Origin: Hemerocallis citrina
Taxonomy: Eukaryota; Streptophyta; Magnoliopsida; Asparagales; Asphodelaceae
DNA length: 64,000 bases
Assembly: GCA_017893485.1 (NCBI GenBank)
Contig: CM030368.1
Location: forward strand, 177,750,504-177,814,503
Reading direction: 5' to 3'
Each line of letters starts with the position of its first letter. The first letter of the stretch is position 1. Positions 1-11,499 of this stretch are shown here, one piece after another. Under the pieces are notes generated by a model, which had not been told where the DNA came from, searched no databases, and was given only the letters and a program-made list of their open reading frames with translations. The position numbers and the translations under genes were made by a program.

Positions 1-500
1 GACACCTATGTAGACGACCCTCGACTGGGCGAACGGTACTGGAGTAGGCAGTATTGAAGCTCGGCTCGGATCTTTGGGGCTCCGATCCGAGGGTCTCGTG
101 TACCTGCAGACGGTCTCGGAACACCGGGGTTGGTCCCGGTGGCAGACCCTCCGACGATCTAGTGAGTCACTAAGGGAGAGTAACAGTAACTAGGGTTTGA
201 GTGGAGAAGTTTTGATTACCTGGAGAAGGAGTAGAGGTCTGGTATTTATAGAAGATGCCAACCGGGTCTGGACCCATTTGGGGCTGGGTCTGGACCCGGT
301 TGCCCGTGAGGCTGAAGCGGTGGAAACCCGAGCGGTATAGGGCTGACGTGGCAGATGCCCGGGCGATTTTCGGGCTGACGTGGCAGCAGCCCGGTCGGTT
401 TTCCGACGCTGACGTGGCGGATCCGGAGGATCGGGAGGTACGCGCATCATGAGGGAATCCCGTGGCCCAGGGTGGGCCACGTCATTTCTAACCCATATCA
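1..500 (-). repeat. LTR of a B-family Tat retrotransposon (element C), cut by the window edge
   Basis: This matches the two LTRs of element B over most of its length, including the TATA box (TATAAATA on the minus strand, 243-250), the repeated 'gctgacgtggcag' stretch and the terminal 'acccatatca' at 491-500. Read on the minus strand it starts with TG at 500. It is therefore the 5' LTR or a solo LTR of a minus-oriented element whose remainder lies to the left. The flanking 5 bp on the right is GCCTT; the partner duplication is outside the window. It differs from the B LTRs at many sites, so it is a separate insertion. Confidence 0.9.
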
Positions 501-1036
501 GCCTTACCCCCATTAAAACAGAATGTACTTCACAACTGATGTTGCCTTCCACTTCCCCCATGCCATTCAAAAAACTCATCAACAAATGTCACAAAATATC
601 AATACTTATTAGTTCAGAAAACATTAACTAGTTAATGAACTAAATCAAAGAGTGTTATTACACTTGTGCTTGAAACATACACACATGTCTAAATGAACTA
701 AGTAAAAGAAAGTGTTACTATACTTATTATCATGACCAAAGAAGAAAACACGATGGTGTGTGCCTAGCTCACAAGACTTATAAGAAAACTCATGTCTGAA
801 TGAACTAAATCAAAGGAAGCGATAATATGCTTATTGACGCGTCCAGAGTAGAAAACACAAAGGTACTAGACTCACAGGTTTCATAAGAGAACTCCCTAAC
901 ATTTGACTAAAAACTAGAAATAACTTGTCTAAGAACTGATAGAGGGGGATGTCCTAATCTTGGAGGCAAACAGTGAGCAAATTTGGTCGACCGCCAAGTA
1001 GAGCAGATTGAAATATGTTGCATCTCTAGTGCCATA
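501..1036. other. Unclassified AT-rich spacer with a short tandem duplication
   Basis: No gene is visible. A segment starting at 687 ('gtctaaatgaacta') recurs in diverged form at 794, a period of 107 bp, with a partial earlier copy near 632. The remainder shows no recognisable ends or coding potential. Confidence 0.5.
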
Positions 1037-1683
1037 TGTTGCTGCTTATTTTGGTGTGGTAGAAAAAAGATTGTAAGTTTATATTTGAAGGAAACTACTA
1101 AATATCCAACCTTTGATCGCCACAGTAAAAATTAGTTAGAGTTCATGAGAGTAGATCTAGATCGTTGATAGAACATCGTGATCTGGATCCAACGGTTGCA
1201 TACGTGGTCGATGGACCTGCAAGAAGCTTGAAACACCTGGGGTGGCCCCGGCGACCTCCGACGCTCAAGTCAGAACTAGAGAGAGAGAAAGAGAATTTAA
1301 GAGAGAAATTACAGATTTATTGATTACCTACTGACGGAGGAGGGGAGAGGGTATTTATAGGCCTGATAATCAATTTAGGGGATTGATATAGATATGTTTG
1401 ATTGATATGAATCTCTTATCTCCTGTTGATTCTCTCCCTGAAGAGATAAGACTCTCTTGTCTGGGGATAAGAGATTTGACTTACAACCCTCATGGACTGG
1501 GTGTCTCTCATAGTGGGCATAGTTACTTTTAATGGGCTTGAAAGTGGCTCATATCTTATAGATGAGCCTGAAGAGGGCTTGGACCTGTTAAAGAAGCCTG
1601 TTATGGTTAATCTGTCATTAGAATCTTTAGGATCTGTGCTGGAATCGTACGACCTTGATTTGATGCAATTTTTACCATTACCA
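1037..1683 (-). repeat. Old degenerate LTR of a Tat-like element (element F)
   Basis: On the minus strand it begins TGGTAATGGTAAAAATTG, close to the start of the element A LTR (TGTGGTAGGGTAAAAATG), and ends in CA at 1037. The left end resembles the B LTR end, sharing 'tttatatttgaagga'. It carries TATAAATA on the minus strand at 1352-1359. It also holds a relative of the 'cgacctccgacgctcaagtcag' block of the D LTR. A purine-rich CCGGGAGTGGGA, like the polypurine tracts of A, B and D, lies just inside at 1684-1695. This makes it the 3' LTR of a minus-oriented element. No target-site duplication could be identified. Confidence 0.65.
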
Positions 1684-3489
1684 TCCCACTCCCGGAGGAC
1701 AACTTTCTTAGCTTTCGAGAAGTAGTTCGCTTTGTTTCAGAGTTCTATAGTACAATCTTAGCTTTTAAGGACGACTGGGGATACCTAGAACTGATCAGAA
1801 GCTTCGGAAGGCGGTGACTATTTTCTTGGACTTTTTCGAATTATTATGAAATTTTCATATTTTTAATAAATTTTACCTTATTTAAACTTACTTTTTAAAA
1901 AGTTTTAATAAACTAATCCAATTTTTAATTATTCTTCTGAATATTAATAATTATTTTTGAAAATTTTAATTAAATTTTCGAACTTTAATTGAAGTTTTGG
2001 GATTTTTTTTATTCAATTACCAGATCTGCACTCCTTTTGAAGCGATCTGACGCAGTGTCACGTGGGGCTATCCCGCTGAGTGAATCAGGCGGTGGCGATG
2101 AAGTCGCTGAGATGTAGGGCGACGTGGCTCTATCAAGGGCATCGATCAGGGGTCGGCTCGCTTTTCTGATGGATCGTGCGGCTGAGAAGAAGAGCAGAGC
2201 GGTAGAGAAGAAGGGGACGACGTGGTGACATCTCACACGCCCATCTCGAGGGGACTCGTTCATTTGAAGGATCTGACGGCTATGAGAAACTGCGAGAACC
2301 CTCAGCTCGGTTTGACATTTTCGCCGACCTCCCTTCTTCGTCGAGCTCTCGTTTTGGGCGATCAAGCTCTGGGCGACTACTCTTGGCGACCACGAGCTCG
2401 GAGACTAGGTTTTTGGAGACCGAGGAATGATCCCTTTCTCTGTTGACCAAAAATCTTGGCGAGGTAGGACTCTTCATCGAGCAAGGGTGCAGTCGAACTT
2501 CTCTTCTTCTAGCTGTGAGTTAGGGTAAGCTTAGAGCTCGGCGGTGCTAGGGAACTGGTCAGATTTTCTTCACCGAAATGAGATGTACTCGAGCATGGCA
2601 CAACTTTGTCGATGAGCTCCTTCGCCAAGCTGGTTATCGCCAAGCTGCTTCTCACCGTGTTGCTTCTGGTCGAGCTCTTTGGCCGAGTTGCTCTTTGTCG
2701 AGCTCTGTTTTGGTCGAGCTTGGCGTTCGGCGAGCGGGGCGTGGGCGATCACTAATCTTGCCGAGCTCGTTTAGGCGAGCTGCTACTTCACCGAGCTCCA
2801 TTTTGGTCGGGTTGTACCGCACCGAGCACTTTGGCCGAGCTGCTTCTCGTCGAGCTCTTTGGCTTAGCTGCTCTTTGTCGAACTGCCCTTCGTTGAGCTG
2901 CTTCTCGTCGAGCTCTTTGGCTGAGCTGCTCTTCGCCGAGCTCTGTTTTCGGTGAGTTGCTTCTTTGGCAATCAGCAGTGTTGAGTTCATCGCTGAGTTG
3001 GGTTCGAGGTTGAGTTTTGGCCAAGATTTGGAGCATCGGACTTGAACTTGTCTTCGAAGCTTCGGGTTGAAGTTAGGTTGGATTGGAGTTCGAGTGGTTA
3101 GGAGATAGGGTTGGCGTTTGTTTTAAGATTGAAGCTTCAGGTCTCAGTGAGCTTGAAGCTCATCTTTGGAAATCTTCAGTTGGGTTTCTTCTAAAGCTAG
3201 GGTTTGATCAATTCCAGGGCTTGGAGTTGCTGTCTTCTAGATCCCACTTTGATTCTGTAGTCACTTTGTGAAGCTCAAATTATGGCTGACTTCGGGGGTT
3301 GGATCTTGAAGTTGTGGCTAGTTTAGAGGTAGGCTAGCTCGAGCTTGGTTGCAAGACGCTTGAGGTTGGAGTTCGGGTCTTTCGTCCGTAGAGCTTCGGA
3401 GCAGGCCAACTTGAAACTCTAATGTCAGGTTTTGAAAGCTTTGGGTTGCTTTTGATGGCCCTTGAAGATCGATGTCGGGTTTTGCTCAT
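1684..3489. mobile_element. Internal remnant of element F, left of the B insertion
   Basis: Sequence between the F LTR and the left edge of element B. 1790-2010 is AT-rich. 2570-3040 is a degenerate short-period array of 'cgagctctttggccgagctgctc'-like units. Composition and vocabulary resemble the region upstream of the antisense gene in element D. No pol domain is seen. Open frames here are short and appear on both strands through the repeats, so I call no gene. The sequence continues at 33335 once B is removed. Confidence 0.45.
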
Positions 3490-4074
3490 TGATGCTGTTT
3501 GTTTCTGGGAGACGTGTGGATGCACCATGTGTGAGTTCTTACTCGATTTATATTTGAAGGAGGAAGCTCCTAATCAGACGACCCTCGGCCGGCCGAACGG
3601 TACCGGTGACAGGCTGGAGTGAGGAGAGGCTGAATGCTCGGCTCGGATCGGAAGGCTCGGATCCGAGGTCTCGTGTACCTGCAGACGGTCTTGGAACACC
3701 AGGGTTGGTCTCGGTGGCAGACCCTTTGACGATCTATTTAGTCTCTAGAGAGAGTAGCAGTAACTAGGGTTTTGAGTGGAAAAGATTGATTACCTGCAGA
3801 CAGGGGGGAGGGTCCGGTATTTATAGAGGAAGCCAATCGGGTCCAGACCCGTTTGGGGCTGGGCCGGACCCGGTTACCCGAGTGGCTGAAGCAGTGGAAA
3901 GTCGGGCGGTATAGGGCTGACGTGGCGGATGCCGGAGTGGTTTCCGGGCTGACGTGGCAGAGCTCCGGGCGGTTTTCCGGTGCTGATGTGGCAAATCAGA
4001 AGGATCAGAAAGGGCGCGTATCCTGAGGGGATCCAGTAGTCCAGGATGGGCCACGTTATTCCTGACCCATATCA
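3490..4074 (-). repeat. Element B 3' LTR
   Basis: Near-copy of 32749-33334. On the minus strand it starts TGATATGGGTC and ends AACAGCATCA. Minus-strand TATA box at 3818-3825. Confidence 0.95.
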
Positions 4075-4090
4075 CAAGCCCCACGCTCCT
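4075..4090 (-). other. Element B polypurine tract
   Basis: Read on the minus strand, GGAGCGTGGGGCTTG abuts the 3' LTR. Element A has GGAGTGGGGGGCTTG in the same place and D has GAGTGGGGGGGTCG, so this is the plus-strand primer site. 4091-4500 holds nothing I recognise. Confidence 0.8.
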
Positions 4091-4509
4091 GTAGGGCTGG
4101 GTGATCCAGTCGTGTAGGAGTGACTCTTTGCCTCTGGGGGAAGAGCAGATGTTGGGGTGAGAAGGTAGGATCTGTTATTTTTCCGAAGAGGCCAGGGGTT
4201 AGGAGGAATGGATCCCTGGTTGGAGATGGCGTAGGAGGCTGTGTAGAGGAGTAAGAGAGCCAGAAGGGCGCATGTCGAGGCCCGGGGGTCAGCGGACGAG
4301 CCCGCGGGGTTGGCGGACGAGTCCCAAGGGTCGGCAGACGACCGTCTCGCTAGTTTGGGAGAGCGAGGGGACGTCGAGGCCTTCCGTTGGGGCTAGTTTG
4401 CCGAGCGTTAGGGGTCGGTGGCCAAGACCCTTGGGGGTCGGTTTGTCGAGCGCTTGGTGGTCGGCAGACGACCTCCTTGGGTTTGTGGACGATCTCCCCG
4501 CTAGTTGGA

Positions 4510-5715
4510 AGAACGAGGAGAGTATTTGGTATTTCGGGATGCTATCCGAGCGCCGAGCCACACTGAGCTCTAGGAGAGTGATTGGTGCTCGGGTTTCTAT
4601 CCGAGCGCCGAGCCCCCAAGTGTCAAAGGGGAGCGATTGGTGCTCGGTATGCTATCCGAGCGCCGAGCCACACTGAGGCAAAAGGAGAGCGATTGGTGCT
4701 CGGGATGCTATCCGAGCACCGAGCCCCTCAGAGTAAAAGGGGAGCGATTGGTGCTCTCGCTGCTATCCGAGCTCCGAGCCCCCACTGAGAAAGACGAAGG
4801 TGGCCTGGCTCGAGCTTCGATCCGAGCGTCGACCCTTTTGTGAAGAAGAGAAGGGGAATTGGCTCGCGCTGCTATCCGAGCTCCGAGCCCCCACTGAGAA
4901 AGACGAAGATGGCCTGGCTCGAGCTTCGATCCGAGCGTCGACCCTTCTGTGAAGAAGAGAAGGGGAATTGGCCCGCGCTGCTATCCGAGCTCCGAGCCTC
5001 CACTGAGAAAGACGAAGGTGGCCTGGCTCGAGCTTCGATCCGAGCGTCGACCCTTCTGTGAAGAAGAGAAGGGGAATTGGCCCGCGCTGCTATCCGAGCG
5101 TCGAGCCTTCTGTGAAGAAGAGAAGGGGAATTGGCCCGCGCTTCTATCCGAGCGTCGACCCTTTTGTGAAAAGGTAGAAGGAGAATTGGCTTGCGCTTCT
5201 ATCCGAGCTCCGAGCAACGACTGAGAGAGGCAAAGGTGGCCTGGCTCGAGCTTCGATCCGAGCATCGACCCTTCTGTGAAGAAGAGAAGGGAAATTGGCT
5301 CGCGCTGCTATCCGAGCTCCGAGCCACCACTGAGAAAGACGAAGGTGGCCTGGCTCGAGCTTCGATCCGAGCGTCGACCCTTCTGTGAAAAAAGAGAAGG
5401 GAAATTGGCCCGCGCTTCTATCAGAGCGTCGACCCTTCTGTGAAAAAGTAGAAGGGGAATTTGCTCACGCTTCTATTCGAGCTCTGAGCAACTACTGAGA
5501 GAGGCGAAGGTGGCCCGGCTCGAGCTTCGATCCGAGCGTCGACCCTTCTATGAAGAAGAGAAGGAGAATTGGCTCGCGCTGCTATCCGAGCTCCGACCCT
5601 TCTGTGAAAAAGTAGAAGGGAAATTGGCTCGCGCTTCTATCCGAGCTCCGAGCAACTACTGAGAGAGGCGAAGGTGGCCTGGCTCGAGCTTCGATCCGAG
5701 CGTCGACCCTTCTGA
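4510..5715. repeat. Tandem repeats of element B (55-bp then 109-bp units)
   Basis: From about 4540 to 4790 a unit containing 'gctatccgagcgccgagcc' repeats every 55 bp. From about 4790 to 5715 a compound unit of about 109 bp ('gaagaagagaaggggaattgg' to 'gatccgagcgtcgacccttctgt') repeats with deletions. Open frames through it are a by-product of the repeats. It lies between the antisense gene and the 3' LTR, as does the 88-bp array of element A. Confidence 0.85.
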
Positions 5716-5779
5716 CTTGGTGAAAAAAGGCTTTTTTTCTCAAGAAAAGGTGAAAGGGTAGTGGGGTAATTTTACGCTT

Positions 5780-6060
5780 ATTGCTGATGTCATGGCACGA
5801 AGATCAAAGCTTTTTCAGATCTTGGTGGCCATTGGATCTTGTCAGATAAGATCCAACAGCCAGATCTTTATTGCGAGAATCGAGGAGTCGTTTTCCTCTT
5901 TAAAAAACCCCATTCCCTTCTCATTTCTTCATCTTCATTTTCATTACTCACTCTTCAATTTTCTCCAATTTTCAGCAAGAGCAGGAATCTTACTTGCCGT
6001 CGGCGGGTTTTCCGGTGATCATAACTTTCTACGCTCCAGGTTAGTATTTTTCTTTTACCA
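5780..6060 (+). promoter_or_regulatory. Putative promoter and leader of the element B antisense gene
   Basis: A TATA-like TTTAAAAAA at 5899-5907 is followed by a CT-rich leader, similar in layout to the TATAAATA plus CT-rich leader upstream of the A copy. The start codon follows at 6061. The box is weaker than those of A and D. This is inference from position and composition. Confidence 0.4.
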
Positions 6061-6387
6061 ATGTCGCGAACTCAGTCCGGATCCGAGGCCAGCTCGACAG
6101 GTCGCTCGGCGGAGGAGTCTGAGCTGGAAACGTCCTCGTCCTTGAGCAAGTACAAGGTGAAGGAGGAAGTTCTTTCCGACCCTGGTTCAGACGGAGGTGA
6201 CGATGTTGTTTTTGTAGTGTCCTCGTTGAGGTCTAGGAGACCGGGGAAGGAACCCATGGAAGAGGGTGGCGAGGAGGACGAGGGGGACAGCGAGGATGAG
6301 GACGAGGAATCGGATCAGAAGATGGGTGATGATGACGAGGAGGGGGACGAAGATGAGCAGGTCAACGAGGGTGACGAGGAAGGAGAG

Positions 6388-7144
6388 TGTGGTAGGGTAA
6401 AAATGACCTGGGGCCCAACTAGGGCCCAGTACAGCTCTCGCTCAAAAATAAGAAAAACAACAAATCGGCTCGGCCTCGGACCACTGCAGGGTCGGCACCG
6501 AGCCTCAAGTTCACCCCCACAAACCTGGTCTCCTCGTATCCGACGAGTCTCGATGGCCCTCGGCCTCCGATCCACGACAGCCCCACGGGCCGTCTGCCCA
6601 GCCTGGTAAAGAATGAAGATGACCTGGCACAACCTAGGCCATCCGATTCTCCCAGGGGCACAGGAGCCCCATGATCAGCCATGTCAGCTCCAAATACCAC
6701 CAAAGGCTTTGCCACGTCAGCCCTATACCACTCTTGGTACTGCCACGTCAACCCTAAACCCCCTGGGCCTTCTGCCACGTCAGGCCCATGGGCTTTCGGG
6801 TTCAGACCCGGCCCCCAAGCGGATCCAAACCCGGTGGGAATTCCCTATAAATACAAGACCCTCACCCACCTTTTCAGGTAATCAATCCTTGCCACTTAAA
6901 TTTCCCTAGTTACTGCTACTCTCTCACAGAGACTGACTAGATCGTCGGAGGGTCCGCCGCCGGGATAAAACCTGGTGTTCCAGGACCGTCTGCAGGTACT
7001 CGAGGCGAGGCATTCCGAGCCGGTCCTCAAGCGCCGAAGCGAGCCCCTCGCTCACCGTCCGGCACCGCACTTTTCCCTCATTACAAATTGAGTCCGAACT
7101 CACACCTGGTGCATCTACACTGTGACCAAAAACAAACCGCATCA
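6388..7144 (+). repeat. Element A 5' LTR
   Basis: Near-identical to 18467-19226. It contains a clear TATA box, TATAAATA, at 6846-6853, which should drive the gag-pol and genomic RNA. Confidence 0.97.
6846..6853 (+). promoter_or_regulatory. TATA box of the element A LTR
   Basis: TATAAATA in the context CCC-TATAAATA-CAAGACC. The same octamer occurs at matching places in the A 3' LTR (18928-18935), both D LTRs (44738-44745, 62571-62578), both B LTRs and C. Confidence 0.75.
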
Positions 7145-7146
7145 GG

Positions 7147-7164
7147 TTGGTGCCGTCTATGGGA
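7147..7164 (+). other. Element A primer binding site
   Basis: TTGGTGCCGTCTATGGGA starts two bases after the LTR end. B has TTGGCGCCGTCTGTGGG and D has TTAGCGCCGTCTGTGGGA in the same place. I do not assign the tRNA with certainty. Confidence 0.8.
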
Positions 7165-7232
7165 ATTCTTTTATCCAGTACGGACGACAGTCCGAGCCTC
7201 GCCACCGACGCTCTCCCTCGACCCGATCTCCC

Positions 7233-8890
7233 ATGGCTCCCCGAGCTCGAAGATCGGACTGTTCCGCCCGACCAGACGGGCCTCCTCCCGAGGGGGCCCT
7301 CGACGGAGGGCAAGCATCTAATAATCCGGGTGGAAACCCCGGGCCCCAACGAAGCGCTTCACATGTCGCCAAACCCGACCTTCGTCAGGTCATTCTGAAC
7401 AGAAGGGCTAGCCAGGCCAGGGGAGGGACCGCTTCCAACTCGGCCCCGAACCATTCCAGGCCCGCGCAAGGAGACAGGCCGTCGGCACTCAGCCGCATCG
7501 GCCGAATTCCTACACCCCGACCCAACCCTTCCGACCATGGTGCAGTCACCAGGGGCGAATTCAGAAGCTTCAGAGATGAAATCATGGAGGCACTCCATGG
7601 GGCGCCGAGGTCCGCGACTTAGAGCCGACCCCTTCAAATGAGCGAAGGGAGGAGTCGCACTCGTGCGCCGACCCCCCCTCCTGAGTGCACAGACGAGGTG
7701 CTCCGACGCCTCCTGGAGATGGAGAATCGCCTCGAGCATATCGGCGATGGGAATCCCAATCTAGTCCACGGTCGTGGACCTTCTTGACCTCCATTTTCCG
7801 TCAACATCATAGAAGCAGAAATCCCTCGGAACTTCCGGCCTCCGCAGTTCGAGACTTACAATGGCGAGGGTGATCCAGCTGATCACATGGAGGGCTTCAA
7901 AACCCTCATGATGATTCACAGCACTTCGGATCCCCTGCTGTGCCGAGCCTTCCCGGCCACCCTTCGGGGTCCGGCCAGGGATTGGTTCTCCAAACTCTCC
8001 CCTGGCTCGATCTTCTCGTTCGACCAGTTGGAAGCCAGCTTCCTGGCCCACTTCATCATTAGCCGGAAGAGAGAAAGGACGAGCGCTTCCCTGCTCGACC
8101 TCAGTCAGAGGGAGGGGGAGTCGCTCCGTAACTTTGTCAAGAGGTTCACTACCGAGGCCAGATCCGTCTCTGCCCTCGACGCAGGGGTCGCCTCAACAGC
8201 CTTCTGACACAATGTCCGGCATAACCAGCTAAAAGTCTCCTTAGCAAAGAAGCCACCTCTGGACTTCCCCGACCTTCTCAACCGGGTCGAGAAGTACATA
8301 CGAGCCGAAGAAGCTCTTAACCCAGAGGGCAGTAAAGAAGTCGTGGGGAAGGGCAAGCGTAGGGTCGATGAGGCCGAACCTGCCAAGAAAACAGCAAAGG
8401 AAGGAGTCGGCGCGAAGAGGGCACCTCCGGTCCCTCGCTTCGAAAGGTACACTCCCTTGACGCATAACGTGTCCGCCATCCTCTTAGAAATCGAGGATAA
8501 GGGTATTGTCCGACTACCTCCCCGATCAAACAACAACAAGAAGCGAGATCAGCGCTTCTACTGCCGTTTCCACAGAGATCATGGGCACGAAACCGACCAA
8601 TGTCGAGCCCTGAAAGACGAGATTGAGGAACTCATCTCACGAGGGTACCTCCGAGAGTTCACCAGAGAAGGCCCACGGGATCGACGAGATGCTAGGAACC
8701 GGAGGCCTTCGCCTCCGAACCCTGCTCCGAACCGCATCCAGGGTCGGGACCCCGAACCCGAGGGAGCCACAGATACGCCATTCATCTTGCACTGTGTCCA
8801 CGGAGGGCCAATGGGGGGAGAATCAAATACTTCCCGAAAAGCCTTCATCCGAGAGGTGAATGGTGTCCAAGACAACCCCTCACCCAAGTT
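7233..8890 (+). other. gag: Element A gag region with CX2HX4HX4C zinc-binding motif
   Basis: A Pro/Arg/Ser-rich N terminus is followed by a capsid-like domain beginning near 'IPRNFRPPQFETYNGEGDPA' (from about 7825) and running through 'GPARDWFSKLSPGSIFSFDQ'. A basic linker follows, then YCRFHRDHGHETDQC (Cys codon 8562 to Cys codon 8601). The spacing is CX2HX4HX4C rather than the CX2CX4HX4C of typical retroviral zinc knuckles. The same pattern is kept in B and D. Three of the six stops are here. Confidence 0.85.
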
Positions 8891-8929
8891 GCAACCGGTG
8901 CCTGTCTCCTTCTCCGGAGAGGACCTCGA

Positions 8930-9330
8930 AGGCGTTCGCCTCCCTCATTGCGATGCCCTCGTCATTAGCCTCCACATGGCTAATTGTGAGGTTCGACGAA
9001 TTCTCGTCGACAACGGCAGCTCGGTAAATATTCTCTTCCTCGAAGCCTTCGAGAATCTCAAACTACCCAGAGGCAAGCTCAAGCCAGCCAGATACACTTT
9101 GCATGGGTTCTCTGGCGTCCCTATCGTAATCGAAGGAATTGTTACTCTCGACGTCACCGCGAGATCGGCTCCTGTCAAGAGGACTGAGTCCATGGACTTC
9201 ATGGTGGTAAACGTCAAGGCGGCTTACAACGCCATACTCGGCCGACCCGGACTATGCTCCCTTCAAGCGGTACCTTCGGTATACCATCTGAAGCTTAAAT
9301 TTCCCACCCCGCAAGGGGTCGGCATAGTCT
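8930..9330 (+). other. Element A aspartic protease domain
   Basis: The active-site motif reads LVDNGSSVNILF, with the catalytic Asp codon at 9009-9011. DNG in place of the usual DTG/DSG is shared with D, so it appears normal for this group. The domain ends near 'YNAILGRPGL'. It would cleave the polyprotein. The TGA at 9330 separates it from reverse transcriptase. Confidence 0.85.
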
Positions 9331-9679
9331 GAGGTAGCCAGGAAGCAGCACGGTCGTGCTACATGACCGCCGTCGGAGGGGGAGTGTTCCCCCTCGACGC
9401 CGTTGAGCTCGAACCCGAGAGGGACGGTCTCGCCCCAGAGCCTGTCGACGAGCTGGAGGAGGTCCCGTTCAGCGCCGAGGATGAATCAAAGTGGTTCCGG
9501 GTGAGCCGCTCGCTCCCCGAGGACTTGAAGCCAAGCATAATCGCCTGCATCTGCCGCAATGTTGATCTCTTCGCCTGGAAGCCCTCCGACATGCCCGGGA
9601 TCTCCGAAGACTTGATTATGCATCGGCTGAGCGTCATTCCAGACTCTAAGCTGGTCGTCCAAAAGAGACGCAAAGTCGC

Positions 9680-10930
9680 ACCGGAGAGGCAGCAAATTGT
9701 GAAGGCAGAGGTCGACAAACTCTTGTCGGCTCGATTTATTCAGGAGGTCAGCTACCCCGAGTGGTTGGCCAATGTCGTCATGGTGAAGAAGGCAACAGGG
9801 GGCTGGAGGATCTGTATCGACTTCACGGATCTAAATAAAGAATGTCCGAAAGATCCTTTCCCCCTCCCCCGCATCTATGCCTTAATCGACGCAACCTCGG
9901 GGCATGAGCTACTGTCCTTCATGGACGCATTCTCAGGGTACAATCAGATCCGGATGTTTCCACCGAATATCTCCAAGACCTCGTTCGTCACCGACCAGGG
10001 TCTTTTCTGCTACCACGTTATGCCCTTCGGGCTAAAGAACGCCGGAGCCACATACCAACGGCTCGTCAACAGAATCTTCAAAGACCTGATCGGCCGCAAC
10101 GTGGAATTCTATGTCGACGACATGCTCGTCAAGAGCCGGGCCGGGCCGGACCACGTCGCCGACCTCGAGGATGCCTTCAGAGTCCTCCGACATCACAACA
10201 TGAGGCTCAACCTGGCTAAATGCGCCTTCGGCGTCTCCACTGGGAAATTCCTGGGGTTCATCATCAGCCAGCGCGGCATCGAGGCGAACCCCGAGAAAAT
10301 CCAAGCTATTATTGACATGGCCCTACCCCGGAATGTCAAGGAGGTTCAGAGGCTCATGGGCCGGTTGGCTGCAATCGACCGTTTCCTCTCCAAGTCAGGG
10401 GAGAAGTCTCTCCCCTTCTTCAAGGCTCTGCACGGAAAGGGGGGCTTCGAATGGGGTACCCATCAACAAGAGGCCTTCGAACAGCTGAAGAAGTACCTCG
10501 CCAACCCTCCTCTCCTCTGCAAGCCCGAGCCGGGCGAACCACTATGGCTCTACCTGTCCGCCTCGGATAGCGCACTCAGCGCCGTCCTCGTCCGAGAGGA
10601 AGATGGGGTCCAGAGGCCATTGTACTATGTGAGCAAAGTTCTGCTCCCCGCCGAGACGAGGTACGCAAAGATAGAGAAGGTGGCCTATGCTCTGGTCATG
10701 GCAGCCCGGAAGCTTTGTCCTTACTTCCAGGCCCACTCCGTCCAAGTACTGACCGACCAGCCACTGAAGACTGTCCTTCATAAGCCCGAAAACTCCGGCC
10801 GCTTAGTCAAGTGGTCAATTGAGCTGAGTCAGTTCGACATCAGCTACCAGCCGAGGACGGCCATCAAAGGGCAGGCCCTCGCCGAGTTCATAACTGAGTG
10901 CACCGTCTCCGAGCAGCCCAGCACCGAGGC
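9680..10930 (+). other. Element A reverse transcriptase and first RNase H
   Basis: The palm motif YVDDM is at 10110-10124. Upstream are 'WRICIDFTDLNKECPKDPFP' and 'FMDAFSGYNQI', downstream 'KCAFGV...GKFLGFIISQRGIEANPEK', all standard for Ty3/gypsy reverse transcriptase. The gypsy RNase H follows from about 10540 ('LWLYLSASDSALSAVLVREE', 'VLTDQPLKTVL'). The catalytic residues I can see are intact and no stop falls in this stretch. Confidence 0.93.
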
Positions 10931-10939
10931 CTCGGATCC

Positions 10940-11330
10940 GACCTGGGAGGTCTTTGTCGATGGATCATCATGCGAAACGGGGAGTGGGGCTGGCATCATC
11001 CTTCGCGGCCCCGACCAACTCTTACTTCAATACTCCCTTCGCCTCAACTTTCCGGCCTCCAACAACGAGGCGGAATACGAGGCCATGATCGCCGGATTGA
11101 CCCTAGCACATCGAGCCGGAGCCAAGTAAATCCGGGCCTTCAGCGATTCTCAGCTCGTGGTCAATCAGATCACCGGAGAATACGAAGCCCGCGATGATCG
11201 CATGGTGAGGTATTTGGCAGTGGTCCGACGTCTCCTAGCGTCCTTCTGCCACTCCACAGTAATTCGAGTCCCTAGGGAGCAGAACGCTCAAGCAGACGCG
11301 TTGTCAAAACTCACCTCTTCCTCCTTCGAG
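10940..11330 (+). other. Element A second RNase H domain (archaeal-type)
   Basis: After the first RNase H comes a second one: 'VFVDGSSCETGSGAGIIL', 'NNEAEYEAMIAGL', 'FSDSQLVVNQITGEYEARDD' and 'QNAQADALSKL'. The Asp/Glu/Asp/Asp catalytic pattern can be followed. A second, archaeal-type RNase H downstream of the first is a published hallmark of the plant Tat lineage, and is the main reason for that assignment. A TAA at 11127 (Gln in B) breaks it. Confidence 0.88.
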
Positions 11331-11499
11331 GGCCTCGACCAAATGGTACTCATCGAAATCCTATTGAAGCCGAGTATCAACGACCAAGACCAGGAAGCAA
11401 TGTGTGTCCAAAACGGTGCCGGTCCCGACGACTGGACCACCCCCATCCGAAAATTCTTAATCAATACCGAGCTTCCTGAAGACCGAGCCAAAGCCAGGC

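Noticed and set aside
2222..3036. Overlapping open frames on both strands at 2222-3036
   Set aside because: They follow the degenerate 'cgagctctttggccgagctg' array; no start context or homology supports a gene.
4272..5388. Open frames across the B 55/109-bp repeats
   Set aside because: Repeat by-products; the frame shifts between units and no domain is seen.
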